47,893 bases of DNA from Clostridia bacterium (GCA_016937975.1 JAFGVN010000134.1:1-47893); one strand, 5' to 3'. Counted from the first letter of the stretch, positions 1-8,369 are shown. The notes: a model not told the origin generated them from the letters alone. Translations and numbers: made by a program.

Positions 1-107
1 TAGTGGATTGAAACATATTTCCTATTTTTATGTAAATATTTCAATAAACGTTTACGCATTTACTATCGCGCAGCGATTTTGTACAATTAAAAAAGGAGGA
101 AACTTTG

Positions 108-1838
108 ATGAAAGACATGATTTTTATTCTCATACTAACACTGATTACAGCTTACAATATTTCAATCATTTTCTTGGGTTATAAAAAATCTTGGACCAAT
201 GTGTTGAACTATAAATATTCTTATATGTTGGCTATTGTTTACAATGTTAATTTAATTCTCTCTGAACTTTCTCATAGTATTATAATGGAGAAATCAATTC
301 CAATCATCAGTTTATTTTTTTTCAGACAGTTGATTATTGATTTTTACAGAAGTATGGAAATGAAAATAAGCAATACAATAAAAATCATATGGTTTCATGT
401 AACGCCATTGGTATTTCTGTTTTTTGTTTCAGTTGATATTTTAAGGGGAATAGCAAACAAAGTAGGTGTTTCGGGAGATATTGGGGCTTATGATCTTCTA
501 ATGATTATTGGGGTTATATTATATCAATTATCTGTATTTGTGGATTTGTTTAAGATTAATTATCTAAGCAGAAAAGACTCCTTACCGAGGTATCAACAAG
601 TTTATTTGGCACACATGCTTGTAAATTTCCTTTTTGTATTTATAACTTTAGGTGTATTTATTTCAAAACAAATTGAAGAAAATATTATTATCTCAGGTCT
701 GTTGTTTACTTTGTATCTTATTTTTTTAACTGTTAATTACATAAGACCAGAATGGTTACCTCACGCCTATACTGTAAGATTAATGGTACATGATCATCAA
801 ATCAATAAAGAAAAAACCGTTCGTTCAAGGGATAGAAGATCTTTAGATGGTTTAACAGGTGTTTTTACCAGAGAATACTTTTTAAGATATATAGAGACTC
901 TAGATACCAATGATGATGCGCTTTCTATTATTTTAATGCAAATGACAGGATTAAAATTAATTAATGAAAGCTTTGGTTTTGATGTTGGTGATGAAATCGT
1001 TCAGAAAAACTCCGTCATAATTTGTGACCTTTTTCCAAATGCCACTGTTGCTCGAATGACAGGTAGTTTATTTGCCATTATGACGAGTAAGGAAAGTGAA
1101 GAGGAAATCAGTCAGAAAATAAGAAAAATTAAGGAATTATCCAATAGCAATCAAGATTACATTATTCACTTGAATTTTGGATATTATATGAGGAAAAATG
1201 AAGATCTATTACCTCTTGATGTTTATTTAAGAAGTGTGGAAGAATTGTATTACAATCGTTTGATTATCAACCAAAAACATCAAAATCAAATTGCTGATAT
1301 GTTAGTAAAGAATCAAAGTAAATCTTCAGTATTGCTAAATGAACATTTAGAAAGATGTGCTCATTTGGCTTCAATGTTTGGCGAATTTTTAAAGTTATCT
1401 GATGAGGAAATTTGTGATATTCGAAATGGTGCACTATTACATGATATTGCACTGGTTAAAATGCCAACCATAGAATCTTATCATGTTTCATTTAGTGACG
1501 ATTTTGAAAAAAGGGTGTATGAAAGTCATGTTTCCAAAGGTTATGATATTGCCATTGAATCAGGCATTAATCCTTCAACGGCTCAAGGGATATTACATCA
1601 TCATGAAAAGTATAATGGTTCCGGTTATCCCCATGGTTTAAAGGGTGAAGCTATTCCCTTTGTAGCACAGGTCATATGTTTGATCGATCACATCGATATA
1701 ATTTTCAACACGGGAAAGAAAATCAAAAAAGTGAGAGATCATCTTATTTCAAAGATTGGAGTGGAATTTTCATCAGAGATGGTTTATAATATGATAGCGT
1801 TTTTAGAAGAAGAAGGAATGATTGAGGCGGATATATGA
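108..1838 (+). CDS. Membrane protein with degenerate GGDEF and HD-GYP domains
   Basis: Probable cyclic-di-GMP-related signalling protein of 576 aa. The first ~215 residues hold about six or seven hydrophobic segments, ending in a 7TM-type boundary (IRPEWLP). A GGDEF-like domain follows (DGLTG near 248), but the signature site reads TGSLF near 320, so cyclase activity is unlikely. The C-terminal HD-GYP-like domain (~405-540) keeps HD near 446, HHE near 500 and NGSGYP near 505. The usual HDIGK lysine is replaced (HDIAL), and the later D-x-yDA region is altered, so phosphodiesterase activity is uncertain. I chose ATG 108 over the adjacent TTG 105 because AAGGAGGA ends 7 bases upstream. It overlaps rimM by 4 bases, so it is translationally coupled to a translation-factor operon. 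A sensor role is inference. Confidence 0.85.
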   Translation: MKDMIFILILTLITAYNISIIFLGYKKSWTNVLNYKYSYMLAIVYNVNLILSELSHSIIMEKSIPIISLFFFRQLIIDFYRSMEMKISNTIKIIWFHVTPLVFLFFVSVDILRGIANKVGVSGDIGAYDLLMIIGVILYQLSVFVDLFKINYLSRKDSLPRYQQVYLAHMLVNFLFVFITLGVFISKQIEENIIISGLLFTLYLIFLTVNYIRPEWLPHAYTVRLMVHDHQINKEKTVRSRDRRSLDGLTGVFTREYFLRYIETLDTNDDALSIILMQMTGLKLINESFGFDVGDEIVQKNSVIICDLFPNATVARMTGSLFAIMTSKESEEEISQKIRKIKELSNSNQDYIIHLNFGYYMRKNEDLLPLDVYLRSVEELYYNRLIINQKHQNQIADMLVKNQSKSSVLLNEHLERCAHLASMFGEFLKLSDEEICDIRNGALLHDIALVKMPTIESYHVSFSDDFEKRVYESHVSKGYDIAIESGINPSTAQGILHHHEKYNGSGYPHGLKGEAIPFVAQVICLIDHIDIIFNTGKKIKKVRDHLISKIGVEFSSEMVYNMIAFLEEEGMIEADI

Positions 1839-2329
1839 AATTAATTAGAATTGGTAAAATTGTTAATACTCAAGGTTTAAAAGGCGATGTAAGAATTTAT
1901 CCTGATACAGATTATGTGGAGAGATTTGAAGAATTGGATTATCTTTATATTGAAAACGAATCTGAACCACTTAAAATTTCTTCTGTGCGATATAAAAAGA
2001 ATCTAGCCATTGTGAAATTTAAAGGTTTGGATCATATCAATGATGTTGAAAAATATAAAAATAGAATCGTTTATACTGAAAAGTTGGATTATGATGATTT
2101 AGAAGAAGATCGTTATTATGTGGAAGATTTAATTGGTTTAAAAGTAGTAGATGCTGTTCAAGGTGAAATTGGCATTTTAATAGATATCCTTCAAAATCCT
2201 GCCCATGATTTATATGTTGTGAAAACAAAAGATAAAGAAGTGATGATTCCTGCTGTACAAGAATTTATTCAAGATGTTGACCTGGAAAACAAAATCTTGC
2301 ATGTTACTTTAATTGAGGGGTTATTATAA
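1835..2329 (+). CDS. rimM: Ribosome maturation factor RimM
   Basis: RimM binds ribosomal protein S19 and assists maturation of the 30S subunit head. At 164 aa the length is typical. The N-terminal beta-barrel opens with RIGKIVNTQGLKGDVRI, the family signature (glycine-rich GLKG turn). The PRC-barrel domain occupies roughly residues 92-164, with YYVEDLIGL at its start and MIPAVQEFI near the end. The start ATG lies in an ATGA overlap with the upstream gene, and the stop overlaps the trmD start by one base (TAATG), so three genes are read as one coupled unit. RimM next to TrmD is the standard bacterial arrangement. Confidence 0.96.
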   Translation: MKLIRIGKIVNTQGLKGDVRIYPDTDYVERFEELDYLYIENESEPLKISSVRYKKNLAIVKFKGLDHINDVEKYKNRIVYTEKLDYDDLEEDRYYVEDLIGLKVVDAVQGEIGILIDILQNPAHDLYVVKTKDKEVMIPAVQEFIQDVDLENKILHVTLIEGLL

Positions 2330-3063
2330 TGATTTTTCATGTGTTAACTTTATTTCCTGAAATGTTTGAGACTTTAAATCATAGTATTTTAAAAAAAGCT
2401 CAGGAAAAAGACTTAATACAAATTCATACGGTGAACATCAGGGACTTTTCAGAAAATAAACATAAGAAAGTTGATGATTATCCTTATGGTGGTGGTGCAG
2501 GTATGGTCATGCAGGCACAACCTATCTATAATGCTTATAAAAGTTTAGATACAAAGGCACGTGTGATTTTTATGACCCCTAAGGGTAGAACCTTTGATCA
2601 AGCCCTTGCCAATGAACTGTCAAATGAAGAAGAGCTTATTTTTTTGTGTGGTCATTATGAAGGTGTGGATCAAAGAATAATTGATTTGATTGTAACCGAT
2701 GAAGTTTCTGTAGGTGACTTTGTCTTAACCGGTGGTGAATTACCTGCAATGATTATGATAGATGCCATTGCTAGATTACGTGAAGGGGTACTTGGTAAAA
2801 ATGTTTCTTATGAAGATGAAAGTCATTATTCTGGACTTTTAGAATATAATCATTTTACGAGACCACCTGTTTTTGAAGATTTGAAAGTGCCTGAAATACT
2901 TTTTTCTGGTCATCATCAGAAGATCGATGCATATCGATTGATGGAAAGTTTGTATCTTACTGAACTTAGAAGACCAGATATGTTTAAAAAATGGTGTGAA
3001 GGACCAAGAACCAAGGAAGAAAAGAAAATTCTGAAAAAATATCTAGACAATAATACAAAATAA
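2329..3063 (+). CDS. trmD: tRNA (guanine-37-N1)-methyltransferase TrmD
   Basis: Uses S-adenosylmethionine to methylate G37 of tRNAs that read codons beginning with C, which prevents +1 frameshifting. At 244 aa it has the family length. The SPOUT trefoil-knot motifs are visible: DYPYGGGAGMVMQ near residue 50, LCGHYEGVDQRI near 110, and VGDFVLTGGELPAM near 130. The C-terminal domain carries NHFTRPP and ILFSGHH. It starts one base inside the rimM stop. A promoter for the next gene (rplS) begins inside its last codons, so rplS can be expressed apart from the trmD transcript. Confidence 0.97.
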   Translation: MIFHVLTLFPEMFETLNHSILKKAQEKDLIQIHTVNIRDFSENKHKKVDDYPYGGGAGMVMQAQPIYNAYKSLDTKARVIFMTPKGRTFDQALANELSNEEELIFLCGHYEGVDQRIIDLIVTDEVSVGDFVLTGGELPAMIMIDAIARLREGVLGKNVSYEDESHYSGLLEYNHFTRPPVFEDLKVPEILFSGHHQKIDAYRLMESLYLTELRRPDMFKKWCEGPRTKEEKKILKKYLDNNTK

Positions 3064-3072
3064 TTGTATAAT
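3044..3072 (+). promoter_or_regulatory. Vegetative promoter for rplS
   Basis: TAGACA at 3044-3049 (5 of 6 to TTGACA), a 17-base spacer, and a perfect TATAAT at 3067-3072. It overlaps the end of trmD and would start transcription near 3079, 84 bases before rplS. The match and spacing are good; activity is inferred. Confidence 0.75.
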
Positions 3073-3078
3073 GTTTTA

Positions 3079-3162
3079 GGTGCGTCATAAAAGCACTGAC
3101 GAACGTTCCGCTGGTGGAAAAGGTTCATTAAGAACGTTTAGGAAGTATATGGAGGAAGTCCT
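3079..3162 (+). promoter_or_regulatory. Probable ribosomal protein L19 leader (rplS 5' UTR)
   Basis: The predicted untranslated leader between the rplS promoter and its start codon can form a 7-bp stem, AACGTTC (3102-3108) with GAACGTT (3132-3138), enclosing TTCCGCTGG-like sequence. A short upstream stem pairs CGTC (3083-3086) with GACG (3098-3101). Low-G+C Firmicutes are known to carry an L19 autoregulatory leader at this place. I recognise position and general form but could not run a covariance search. Confidence 0.6.
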
Positions 3163-3513
3163 ATGAACAACATTATTAAAAGTATTGAGCAAGCACAGCT
3201 TAATGAAAACAGACCACATTTCCAAGTTGGTGATACTGTAAAAGTTCACTTAAGAATTGTGGAAGGTAAGAGAGAAAGAATTCAGATTTTCGAAGGCTTG
3301 GTTATGAAAAGACAAGGCGGCGGCGTTAGAGAAACTTTCACAGTAAGAAAACTTTCTTCAGGCGTTGGCGTTGAAAAGACTTTACCACTTCACTCACCAA
3401 AAGTTGAAAAAATCGAAGTAGTTAGACTTGGTAAAGTTAGAAGAGCTAAGATCAACTACATTAGAGACAGAGTTGGTAAATCAGCTAAAGTTAAAGAAAG
3501 AAGAACTAGATAA
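3163..3513 (+). CDS. rplS: 50S ribosomal protein L19
   Basis: L19 lies at the 30S-50S interface. At 116 aa it is full length, with recognisable blocks [22 protein letters not shown] and the C-terminal [18 protein letters not shown]. The start ATG follows GGAGGAAGTCCT. It has its own promoter and leader upstream and a hairpin terminator directly downstream, so it forms a separately controlled single-gene unit as well as the tail of the rimM-trmD transcript. Confidence 0.98.
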   Translation: MNNIIKSIEQAQLNENRPHFQVGDTVKVHLRIVEGKRERIQIFEGLVMKRQGGGVRETFTVRKLSSGVGVEKTLPLHSPKVEKIEVVRLGKVRRAKINYIRDRVGKSAKVKERRTR

Positions 3514-3520
3514 TCTTTCT

Positions 3521-3549
3521 AAAAGTGATGACTTAGTCGTCACTTTTTC
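3521..3549 (+). terminator. Intrinsic terminator after rplS
   Basis: AAAAGTGATGAC, loop TTA, GTCGTCACTTTT form a stem with one G-U pair, followed by T-rich CATTTTT. It lies 8 bases after the rplS stop. Confidence 0.88.
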
Positions 3550-3651
3550 ATTTTTAGAAAAAAGTCAAGGTATGAGGTTCTAATGAGAATATTATAAAAA
3601 ACATTATGACTTCAAATGAATTATGTTAAGATAGATATACGGAGGTGGATT

Positions 3652-4524
3652 ATGCATATTAACTGGTATCCTGGGCATATGAAAAAAACAAAAGAGTTGA
3701 TTCAAGGCCATTTGAAATTAGTCGATGTCGTTGTTGAATTACTTGATGCTAGAATTCCAATCAGTAGTAGAAATCCTCAAATTGATGAGATTTTAGGTCA
3801 AAAGCCTAGAATTGTATTAATGAATAAATTTGATCTATGTGATCAAAGAATTTTAAAGGATTGGATTGATTATTTTAAAGAACAGGGTATTGTTGCAATC
3901 CCTATTAATTCCATATCAGGTGACGGTGTTAAGGATTTGTTAAAGCAAGTTAAAATTGAAACAAAACCTTTACTAGATAAATTGAAGGCTCAAGGAAGAG
4001 CAACACGTGCGATCAGAATGATGATTGTAGGGATTCCAAATGTTGGGAAATCCTCTTTAATCAACAAACTTGTTGGTAAGAAGGCGACACGTACTGGAAA
4101 CAAGCCAGGCGTTACAAAGGGTAAACAATGGATTAGAGTGCGTGATGATATTGAGTTGTTTGACACACCAGGTATTTTATGGCCCAAAATTGATGATAAA
4201 GAAGCAGGACTGAATTTGGCGTTTACAGGTGCTATTAATGACGATACACTCATTATCGAAGATATTGCTTTTGAATTGATTAAGCGTCTAATGAAGCGTT
4301 ATCCTGATGTTTTGACAAAACGATATGATTTGGAAATGGATTTTGAGACAGTCGAACCCATTGAAGTATTAGATGCCATTGCAAAGAAAAGAAATTGTCT
4401 GGAACGGAATAAGGATGTCGATTATTTTAAACTTGGAAAGTTGATTATTACAGACTTTAGAAATGGTAGATTAGGACATTTAACTTTAGAAAAACCATCA
4501 GAAATGGATCAGAGAAATGGCTAA
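3652..4524 (+). CDS. rbgA: Ribosome biogenesis GTPase RbgA (YlqF)
   Basis: A circularly permuted GTPase needed for late 50S subunit assembly. The permuted motif order is visible: G4 (LMNKFDLCD) and G5-like (INSISGDGV) come before G1 (GIPNVGKSSLINKL) and G3 (DTPGILWP). The protein is 290 aa. I chose ATG 3652 because it follows GGAGGTGG by 4-5 bases and gives the family start MHINWYPGHMKK; an upstream in-frame ATG at 3616 would add 12 atypical residues and lacks a Shine-Dalgarno site. It follows the rplS terminator, so it needs its own promoter, which I could not identify with confidence. It overlaps rnhB by 8 bases. Confidence 0.95.
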   Translation: MHINWYPGHMKKTKELIQGHLKLVDVVVELLDARIPISSRNPQIDEILGQKPRIVLMNKFDLCDQRILKDWIDYFKEQGIVAIPINSISGDGVKDLLKQVKIETKPLLDKLKAQGRATRAIRMMIVGIPNVGKSSLINKLVGKKATRTGNKPGVTKGKQWIRVRDDIELFDTPGILWPKIDDKEAGLNLAFTGAINDDTLIIEDIAFELIKRLMKRYPDVLTKRYDLEMDFETVEPIEVLDAIAKKRNCLERNKDVDYFKLGKLIITDFRNGRLGHLTLEKPSEMDQRNG

Positions 4525-5281
4525 ATCAATACAGATAATCAAAGAGGAATTAAGTGTATTAGATCTTAAGGAACAAATTGCTTATCTTGAATCTTTAAAG
4601 GATGATACCCGTGGGGGTGTAGTCAAACTAGTTGAGAAGGTAAAAAGGGATGTTGAAAAGCAAATTGTTGAATTAAAAAGACTCGAGACTTTAACCCTTT
4701 ACGAAAAGAAATTAATCCATAAGGGATTTCAGAAAATCGCAGGTATCGATGAAGTTGGAAGAGGTCCGCTGGCAGGTCCAGTAGTGGCTTGTGCTGTGGT
4801 TTTGAATCGCTATGATCTGTATGAACATATTAATGATTCTAAAAAAGTAAGCAAAAAGAATAGAGAAATTCTTTTTCAAAAAATATCCGATACGGCTGAA
4901 GATGTGGCCTTTGGTATGGCTTCTCCAGAGGAAATAGATGAACTTAATATTTTGAATGCTACAAAATTAGCGATGAAGAGAGCTATAGAAAATTTAAAGG
5001 AAAAACCAGACCATTTACTAATTGATGCAGTGAAATTAGACGATATATCTATTGAACAAACAAATATTATCAAAGGTGATGAAAAGTCTATGACTATTGC
5101 AGCAGCCTCTATTATGGCAAAAGTAACCCGAGATGCAATGATGGAGGAGTTGGGAAGAGCCTATCCCGAATATGATTTTGAAAACAATAAGGGATATGGT
5201 ACGGCTTCCCATTATAAAGGTTTAAATGCTGTAGGAATTTCTCCTATACATAGACGATCGTTTGTAAAGGATTTTCTATGA
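4517..5281 (+). CDS. rnhB: Ribonuclease HII
   Basis: Cleaves RNA in RNA-DNA hybrids and at single misincorporated ribonucleotides. The protein is 254 aa. A ~70-residue N-terminal helical extension, typical of the Firmicute enzyme, precedes the catalytic block GIDEVGRGPLAGPVVA, which supplies the first Asp and Glu. Further acidic residues come from LLIDAV and the SIMAKVTRDAMM helix. The C-terminus has NKGYGTASHYKGL and HRRSFV. Translation starts inside rbgA, and the stop overlaps the next gene's start (ATGA), so these genes are coupled. rbgA-rnhB is conserved in B. subtilis and relatives. Confidence 0.96.
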   Translation: MAKSIQIIKEELSVLDLKEQIAYLESLKDDTRGGVVKLVEKVKRDVEKQIVELKRLETLTLYEKKLIHKGFQKIAGIDEVGRGPLAGPVVACAVVLNRYDLYEHINDSKKVSKKNREILFQKISDTAEDVAFGMASPEEIDELNILNATKLAMKRAIENLKEKPDHLLIDAVKLDDISIEQTNIIKGDEKSMTIAAASIMAKVTRDAMMEELGRAYPEYDFENNKGYGTASHYKGLNAVGISPIHRRSFVKDFL

Positions 5282-6729
5282 GAATTACACAACAACAAAT
5301 TCAAACTCAGTTACTCAACGTAAAAAACCAATCGAAAGGAATGCCACAGATGAAAACTGGGGCCATTTTGAATGGTAAAATATTAGAAATACAAGGAAAT
5401 GCGCTTTTAATTGCATTGGCAGAAGGAGGTACTTTACGTGCTGAAGCCAATGATGTTGAGCGTTTTTTTGTTAATCAAAATATTAACTTTGAAGTCGTAA
5501 ATGATCAAGCTGAAGTTGTACAAGTTGCTTTACTTAGTGAAAAAACAGTTGAAGAGATTAAAGTTCAGTTGCAATCTATTGATTTAGAACACAATGAAGA
5601 AAATGTTAAAGCTTATGAAGTTTTAAAAGCGTTAGATTTACCAGTAACAAAGGATCATATAATTCAACTGACTCAAAACCTTAAGCAACTGAATGTTTTG
5701 TTTTCTACATTAAAGGAGTTTGTGCAGACTGAAAAAAGTGAAAGTGAAATCATAACTAATCTTGCTAAAGAACTGGGTTATGAATCAGAAAAAGCTTTGA
5801 TGAATACAGATTTAAAATCAGTCGTCATACAACTGCTTAAATCTTATGATTTAAAAGAAGGAGAAGTAAGAACGTCTAATATTGATATAAAAGAGACGCC
5901 AACTCAATCTTTGAATCAAGAAGAAACACCTGTAAAACCACAGGCACTCAAACCCCTTGAAATGGTGGTAAAAAATATTTTTGGTTTAAAAACTACGGAA
6001 GCTTTAAAACCTGAACTAAACGATACCTTGGATAAGCTTGGTCAGCTTCTCAAACTTGAAAAGCCTGTAACATTAAACAACTTACAGATCCTAGATAGAT
6101 TGTTTGACACAGAGAAAATAGATCAGCAAATAAAAACTTTGTTGCCAATGCTGGAAAAGGATTATCCTGAGCCTAAATTATTAGCTTTATTAAGGGGTCT
6201 TATGCCACATCAGTTTGAAAATAAAAATGAGGTGACAAATTTCTTTAATGCTTTAATAAATCAGTTGTCAGAGGCTGAAAAATTTGTATCAGAACATACG
6301 AAGGATCAAGTTGTTAAATTACAGGAATCTGTAAAATTCATGGAAAAAGAGCAAAGTGACTTTACTTGGATACAGGTGCCAGTTCAAATGAGAAATGAAA
6401 CAAAACATTTGGACATCATGATTAAAAATAATGAATCAAGTAAAACAAAACTTTCGAAGCATCAAGCAAAGATACTTATTAGTTTGGATACCCATTACTT
6501 AAAAAGAGTACAAAGTTTAATAGAAGTGAATTACAAGCAATTAAACATACACTTTAAAGTAGAAAATGAAAATATTCAAAAGTTAATTGAAAGTCAATTA
6601 GCTGGACTAAGAACCTATTTTGAAGATTATTTTGAAAAGATTCATATCGATGTTAAAACCACGCAGTTAGAGAATTTAAAGTCCTTTGTTGATCCTGGCT
6701 ATGATGGTTATTTGAATTTGAAGGTGTAA
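5278..6729 (+). CDS. FliK-like protein of the ylqG position
   Basis: A 483-aa protein with no confident named function. Its C-terminal ~120 residues (ILISLDTHYLKRVQSLIEV, then a helix and a beta-like end) resemble the Flg_hook domain of FliK hook-length proteins. An N-terminal segment, GAILNGKILEIQGNALLIAL, looks like a small beta-barrel. The middle is charged and helical. It overlaps rnhB by 4 bases and is followed after 3 bases by an FlhB-C-like gene, matching ylqG-ylqH after rnhB in B. subtilis. This makes a second FliK/FlhB-like pair beside the canonical fliK and flhB of the main operon. The role is unknown; possibly an export-linked ruler or regulator. Confidence 0.75.
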   Translation: MRITQQQIQTQLLNVKNQSKGMPQMKTGAILNGKILEIQGNALLIALAEGGTLRAEANDVERFFVNQNINFEVVNDQAEVVQVALLSEKTVEEIKVQLQSIDLEHNEENVKAYEVLKALDLPVTKDHIIQLTQNLKQLNVLFSTLKEFVQTEKSESEIITNLAKELGYESEKALMNTDLKSVVIQLLKSYDLKEGEVRTSNIDIKETPTQSLNQEETPVKPQALKPLEMVVKNIFGLKTTEALKPELNDTLDKLGQLLKLEKPVTLNNLQILDRLFDTEKIDQQIKTLLPMLEKDYPEPKLLALLRGLMPHQFENKNEVTNFFNALINQLSEAEKFVSEHTKDQVVKLQESVKFMEKEQSDFTWIQVPVQMRNETKHLDIMIKNNESSKTKLSKHQAKILISLDTHYLKRVQSLIEVNYKQLNIHFKVENENIQKLIESQLAGLRTYFEDYFEKIHIDVKTTQLENLKSFVDPGYDGYLNLKV

Positions 6730-6732
6730 GTG

Positions 6733-7014
6733 ATGAAAGAAATAAAGGAAAAAAGAAAAATTGCAACAGCTATAAAATATGATCCTGATAAACAAATCGC
6801 ACCATCTTTGGTAGCGAAGGGAAAAGGAATAATTGCTGAGAATATTATTAACAAAGCAAAGGAACATCATGTAAAAACTTACGAGGATGAAAAGTTAAGT
6901 CAGCAGTTATATCAACTTTCCATAGGAGATGAAATTCCACCAGAATTGTATCATGTCGTTGCTAGAGTTTTAGCTTTTATTGCAGAAGTGGATGAGAAAC
7001 AGCATAAATTTTGA
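6733..7014 (+). CDS. Stand-alone FlhB C-terminal-like protein (YlqH/FhlB type)
   Basis: A 93-aa soluble protein resembling the cytoplasmic domain of FlhB. IKYDPDKQIAPSLVAKGKG aligns with the segment after the cleavage loop of full FlhB (VYNSSLGASPKVLAKGQN), and ELYHVVARVLAFIAEVDE aligns with its terminal helix DLYQAVAEVLAYVYSIKD. The self-cleaving NPTH motif is absent: the protein begins at about the point where the cleaved fragment of FlhB starts. I chose ATG 6733 rather than the adjacent GTG 6730. It is probably co-translated with the FliK-like gene upstream. FhlB-type proteins can stand in for the FlhB C-terminal fragment; a role in export specificity here is inference. Confidence 0.85.
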   Translation: MKEIKEKRKIATAIKYDPDKQIAPSLVAKGKGIIAENIINKAKEHHVKTYEDEKLSQQLYQLSIGDEIPPELYHVVARVLAFIAEVDEKQHKF

Positions 7015-7090
7015 TTTTTTTAGTCTTTTTTTAATTCCTTCTATTCAATTTCTTTATCCTCATTTAAAATAGTGTTATAGGGGGAAAATT

Positions 7091-7516
7091 ATGTATAAGT
7101 ATTCAAAAAAAGCATTAATAACGGATTTATTATTTTTATTGGTTCTACTGTATCTTATTGTTTTTGTCGACGTAGATATAATCTATAAGGTGGTTTTAGT
7201 TGCTGTTGCAGCTATGATTGTTAGAGATAATCTAAAGGAAATGCAGGCTACATTTGAGCTTGCTGGTGACAAAATGATTGTCAGAAGAAAAGATAAAGTT
7301 GTAAGAGAAATCAAGTATAAAGATATGAAATACTTGACAATTACAAGAAAAAATAAGAAGTGGGTCGTTATTGCAGATGATGATAAAATTTTATTTACAA
7401 TCAAACCTAAAATCGAATCTTATGAAAAAATGGTTTCTGATTTAATAAGATTAAATCAAAGTAATAAAAAAATGGAAGTGCACGATTATATCAAAAGAAC
7501 TTATAAAGATCAATAA
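7091..7516 (+). CDS. Small membrane protein of unknown function
   Basis: A 141-aa protein I do not recognise. Residues ~8-45 form one or two hydrophobic segments (LLFLLVLLYLIVFVDVDIIY, then VVLVAVAAMIV). A soluble domain follows, rich in alternating hydrophobic and charged residues (MIVRRKDKVVREIKYKDM, WVVIADDDKILFTI), which suggests a small beta-sheet resembling bacterial PH-like domains. The start follows GGGGGAAAATT. The stop codon lies inside a terminator hairpin, so this gene ends a transcript. It may be read through from the YlqH-like gene 76 bases upstream or from a weak TAAAAT -10 at 7065. Confidence 0.75.
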   Translation: MYKYSKKALITDLLFLLVLLYLIVFVDVDIIYKVVLVAVAAMIVRDNLKEMQATFELAGDKMIVRRKDKVVREIKYKDMKYLTITRKNKKWVVIADDDKILFTIKPKIESYEKMVSDLIRLNQSNKKMEVHDYIKRTYKDQ

Positions 7517-7538
7517 ACGGGAAACCGTTTATTTTTTT
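7512..7538 (+). terminator. Intrinsic terminator containing the upstream stop codon
   Basis: A perfect 9-bp stem, AATAAACGG / CCGTTTATT, with a GAAA tetraloop and a T-run. The TAA stop of the preceding gene (7514-7516) is within the left arm. Confidence 0.92.
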
Positions 7539-7592
7539 ACATTATAATTGGAAAAAATTTACATTAATGATATGCTTATTTGGGAGGTGTGT

Positions 7593-8369
7593 ATGAAAAA
7601 ATATTTTATTCATTTATCACAAACGCAATATGCAGGTGAGATGCTTTGTAAAAAAATAAATCAAAAGAATATCAATTGGTTAAAAGATAAAATACAAGAA
7701 GAACCTATATCAATAGAAGAAATCTTACAAACCATGGAAAAAAATCAAATAAAAATCCTTGATAACCCATTTCCAGAGATCAATGATTCACCACCCTTTC
7801 TCTATATAAAAGGAAATGGTCCCTTAACCAATAAACGGGTTGCTATTATTGGTTCCAGAAAGTGTAGTGACTATGGAAAGAAAATTGCTGAGGAATTAGC
7901 CTATAAATTGGCTAAAAGAGGTGTAACCATCATCAGTGGGTTAGCATATGGTATCGATAAAGCTGCTCATATTGGGGCCTTAAAAGGTGGTGGGGTAACT
8001 GTTGGTGTGCTGGGGTCAGGTATTTTAAACTGTTATCCAAAAGAACATCAATGGTTATATGACAAAATTGTTAGAAATGGTTTTATTATTTCGGAATATG
8101 GTTTATATACACCCCCTTTGTCAAAAAACTTTCCTTTTAGAAATAGAATTATATCTGGTCTTTCAACAGCTATTGTTGTCGTTGAAGCCAATATGAGATC
8201 AGGAACTATGATTACAGTACGACATGGCTTAAATCAAGGCAAAGATATTTTTGTGATACCAGGGAGCATATATTCTCCATTAAGTAAGGGAACAAACCAG
8301 TTAATTCAAGAAGGTGCATCGATTATTGTAGATCTTGATGAATTTATTGAACAAATTGTAAAACCTTGA
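7593..8369 (+). CDS. dprA: DNA processing protein DprA (Smf), short form
   Basis: DprA binds incoming single-stranded DNA and loads RecA during natural transformation. The Rossmann-fold core is clear: RVAIIGSRKCSDYG, SGLAYGIDKAAHIGAL, GVLGSGI, FPFRNRIISGLS, RSGTMITVRHGLNQGK and the closing GTNQLIQEGA. At 258 aa it is shorter than many homologues. The N-terminal SAM-like part is brief and the C-terminal winged-helix domain is missing, since the protein stops just after the core. I chose ATG 7593 because it follows GGGAGGTGTGT; an upstream TTG (7548) lacks a ribosome site. A TATAAT at 7543-7548, just after the terminator, may be its -10, but no good -35 is visible. Confidence 0.93.
   Translation: MKKYFIHLSQTQYAGEMLCKKINQKNINWLKDKIQEEPISIEEILQTMEKNQIKILDNPFPEINDSPPFLYIKGNGPLTNKRVAIIGSRKCSDYGKKIAEELAYKLAKRGVTIISGLAYGIDKAAHIGALKGGGVTVGVLGSGILNCYPKEHQWLYDKIVRNGFIISEYGLYTPPLSKNFPFRNRIISGLSTAIVVVEANMRSGTMITVRHGLNQGKDIFVIPGSIYSPLSKGTNQLIQEGASIIVDLDEFIEQIVKP

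Noticed and set aside
65-77. Short hairpin ATCGC-GCA-GCGAT before the first gene
   Set aside because: Only 5 bp with a weak following T-stretch; too small to call a terminator. The first 107 bases hold no supportable gene end or promoter.
3552-3651. Search for an rbgA promoter
   Set aside because: TATTAT (3590) and TAAGAT (3627) lack acceptable -35 partners, so no promoter was called even though one is expected after the rplS terminator.
7015-7090. Promoter or terminator before the small membrane protein gene
   Set aside because: A T-rich stretch and a TAAAAT are present, but there is no hairpin and no convincing -35.
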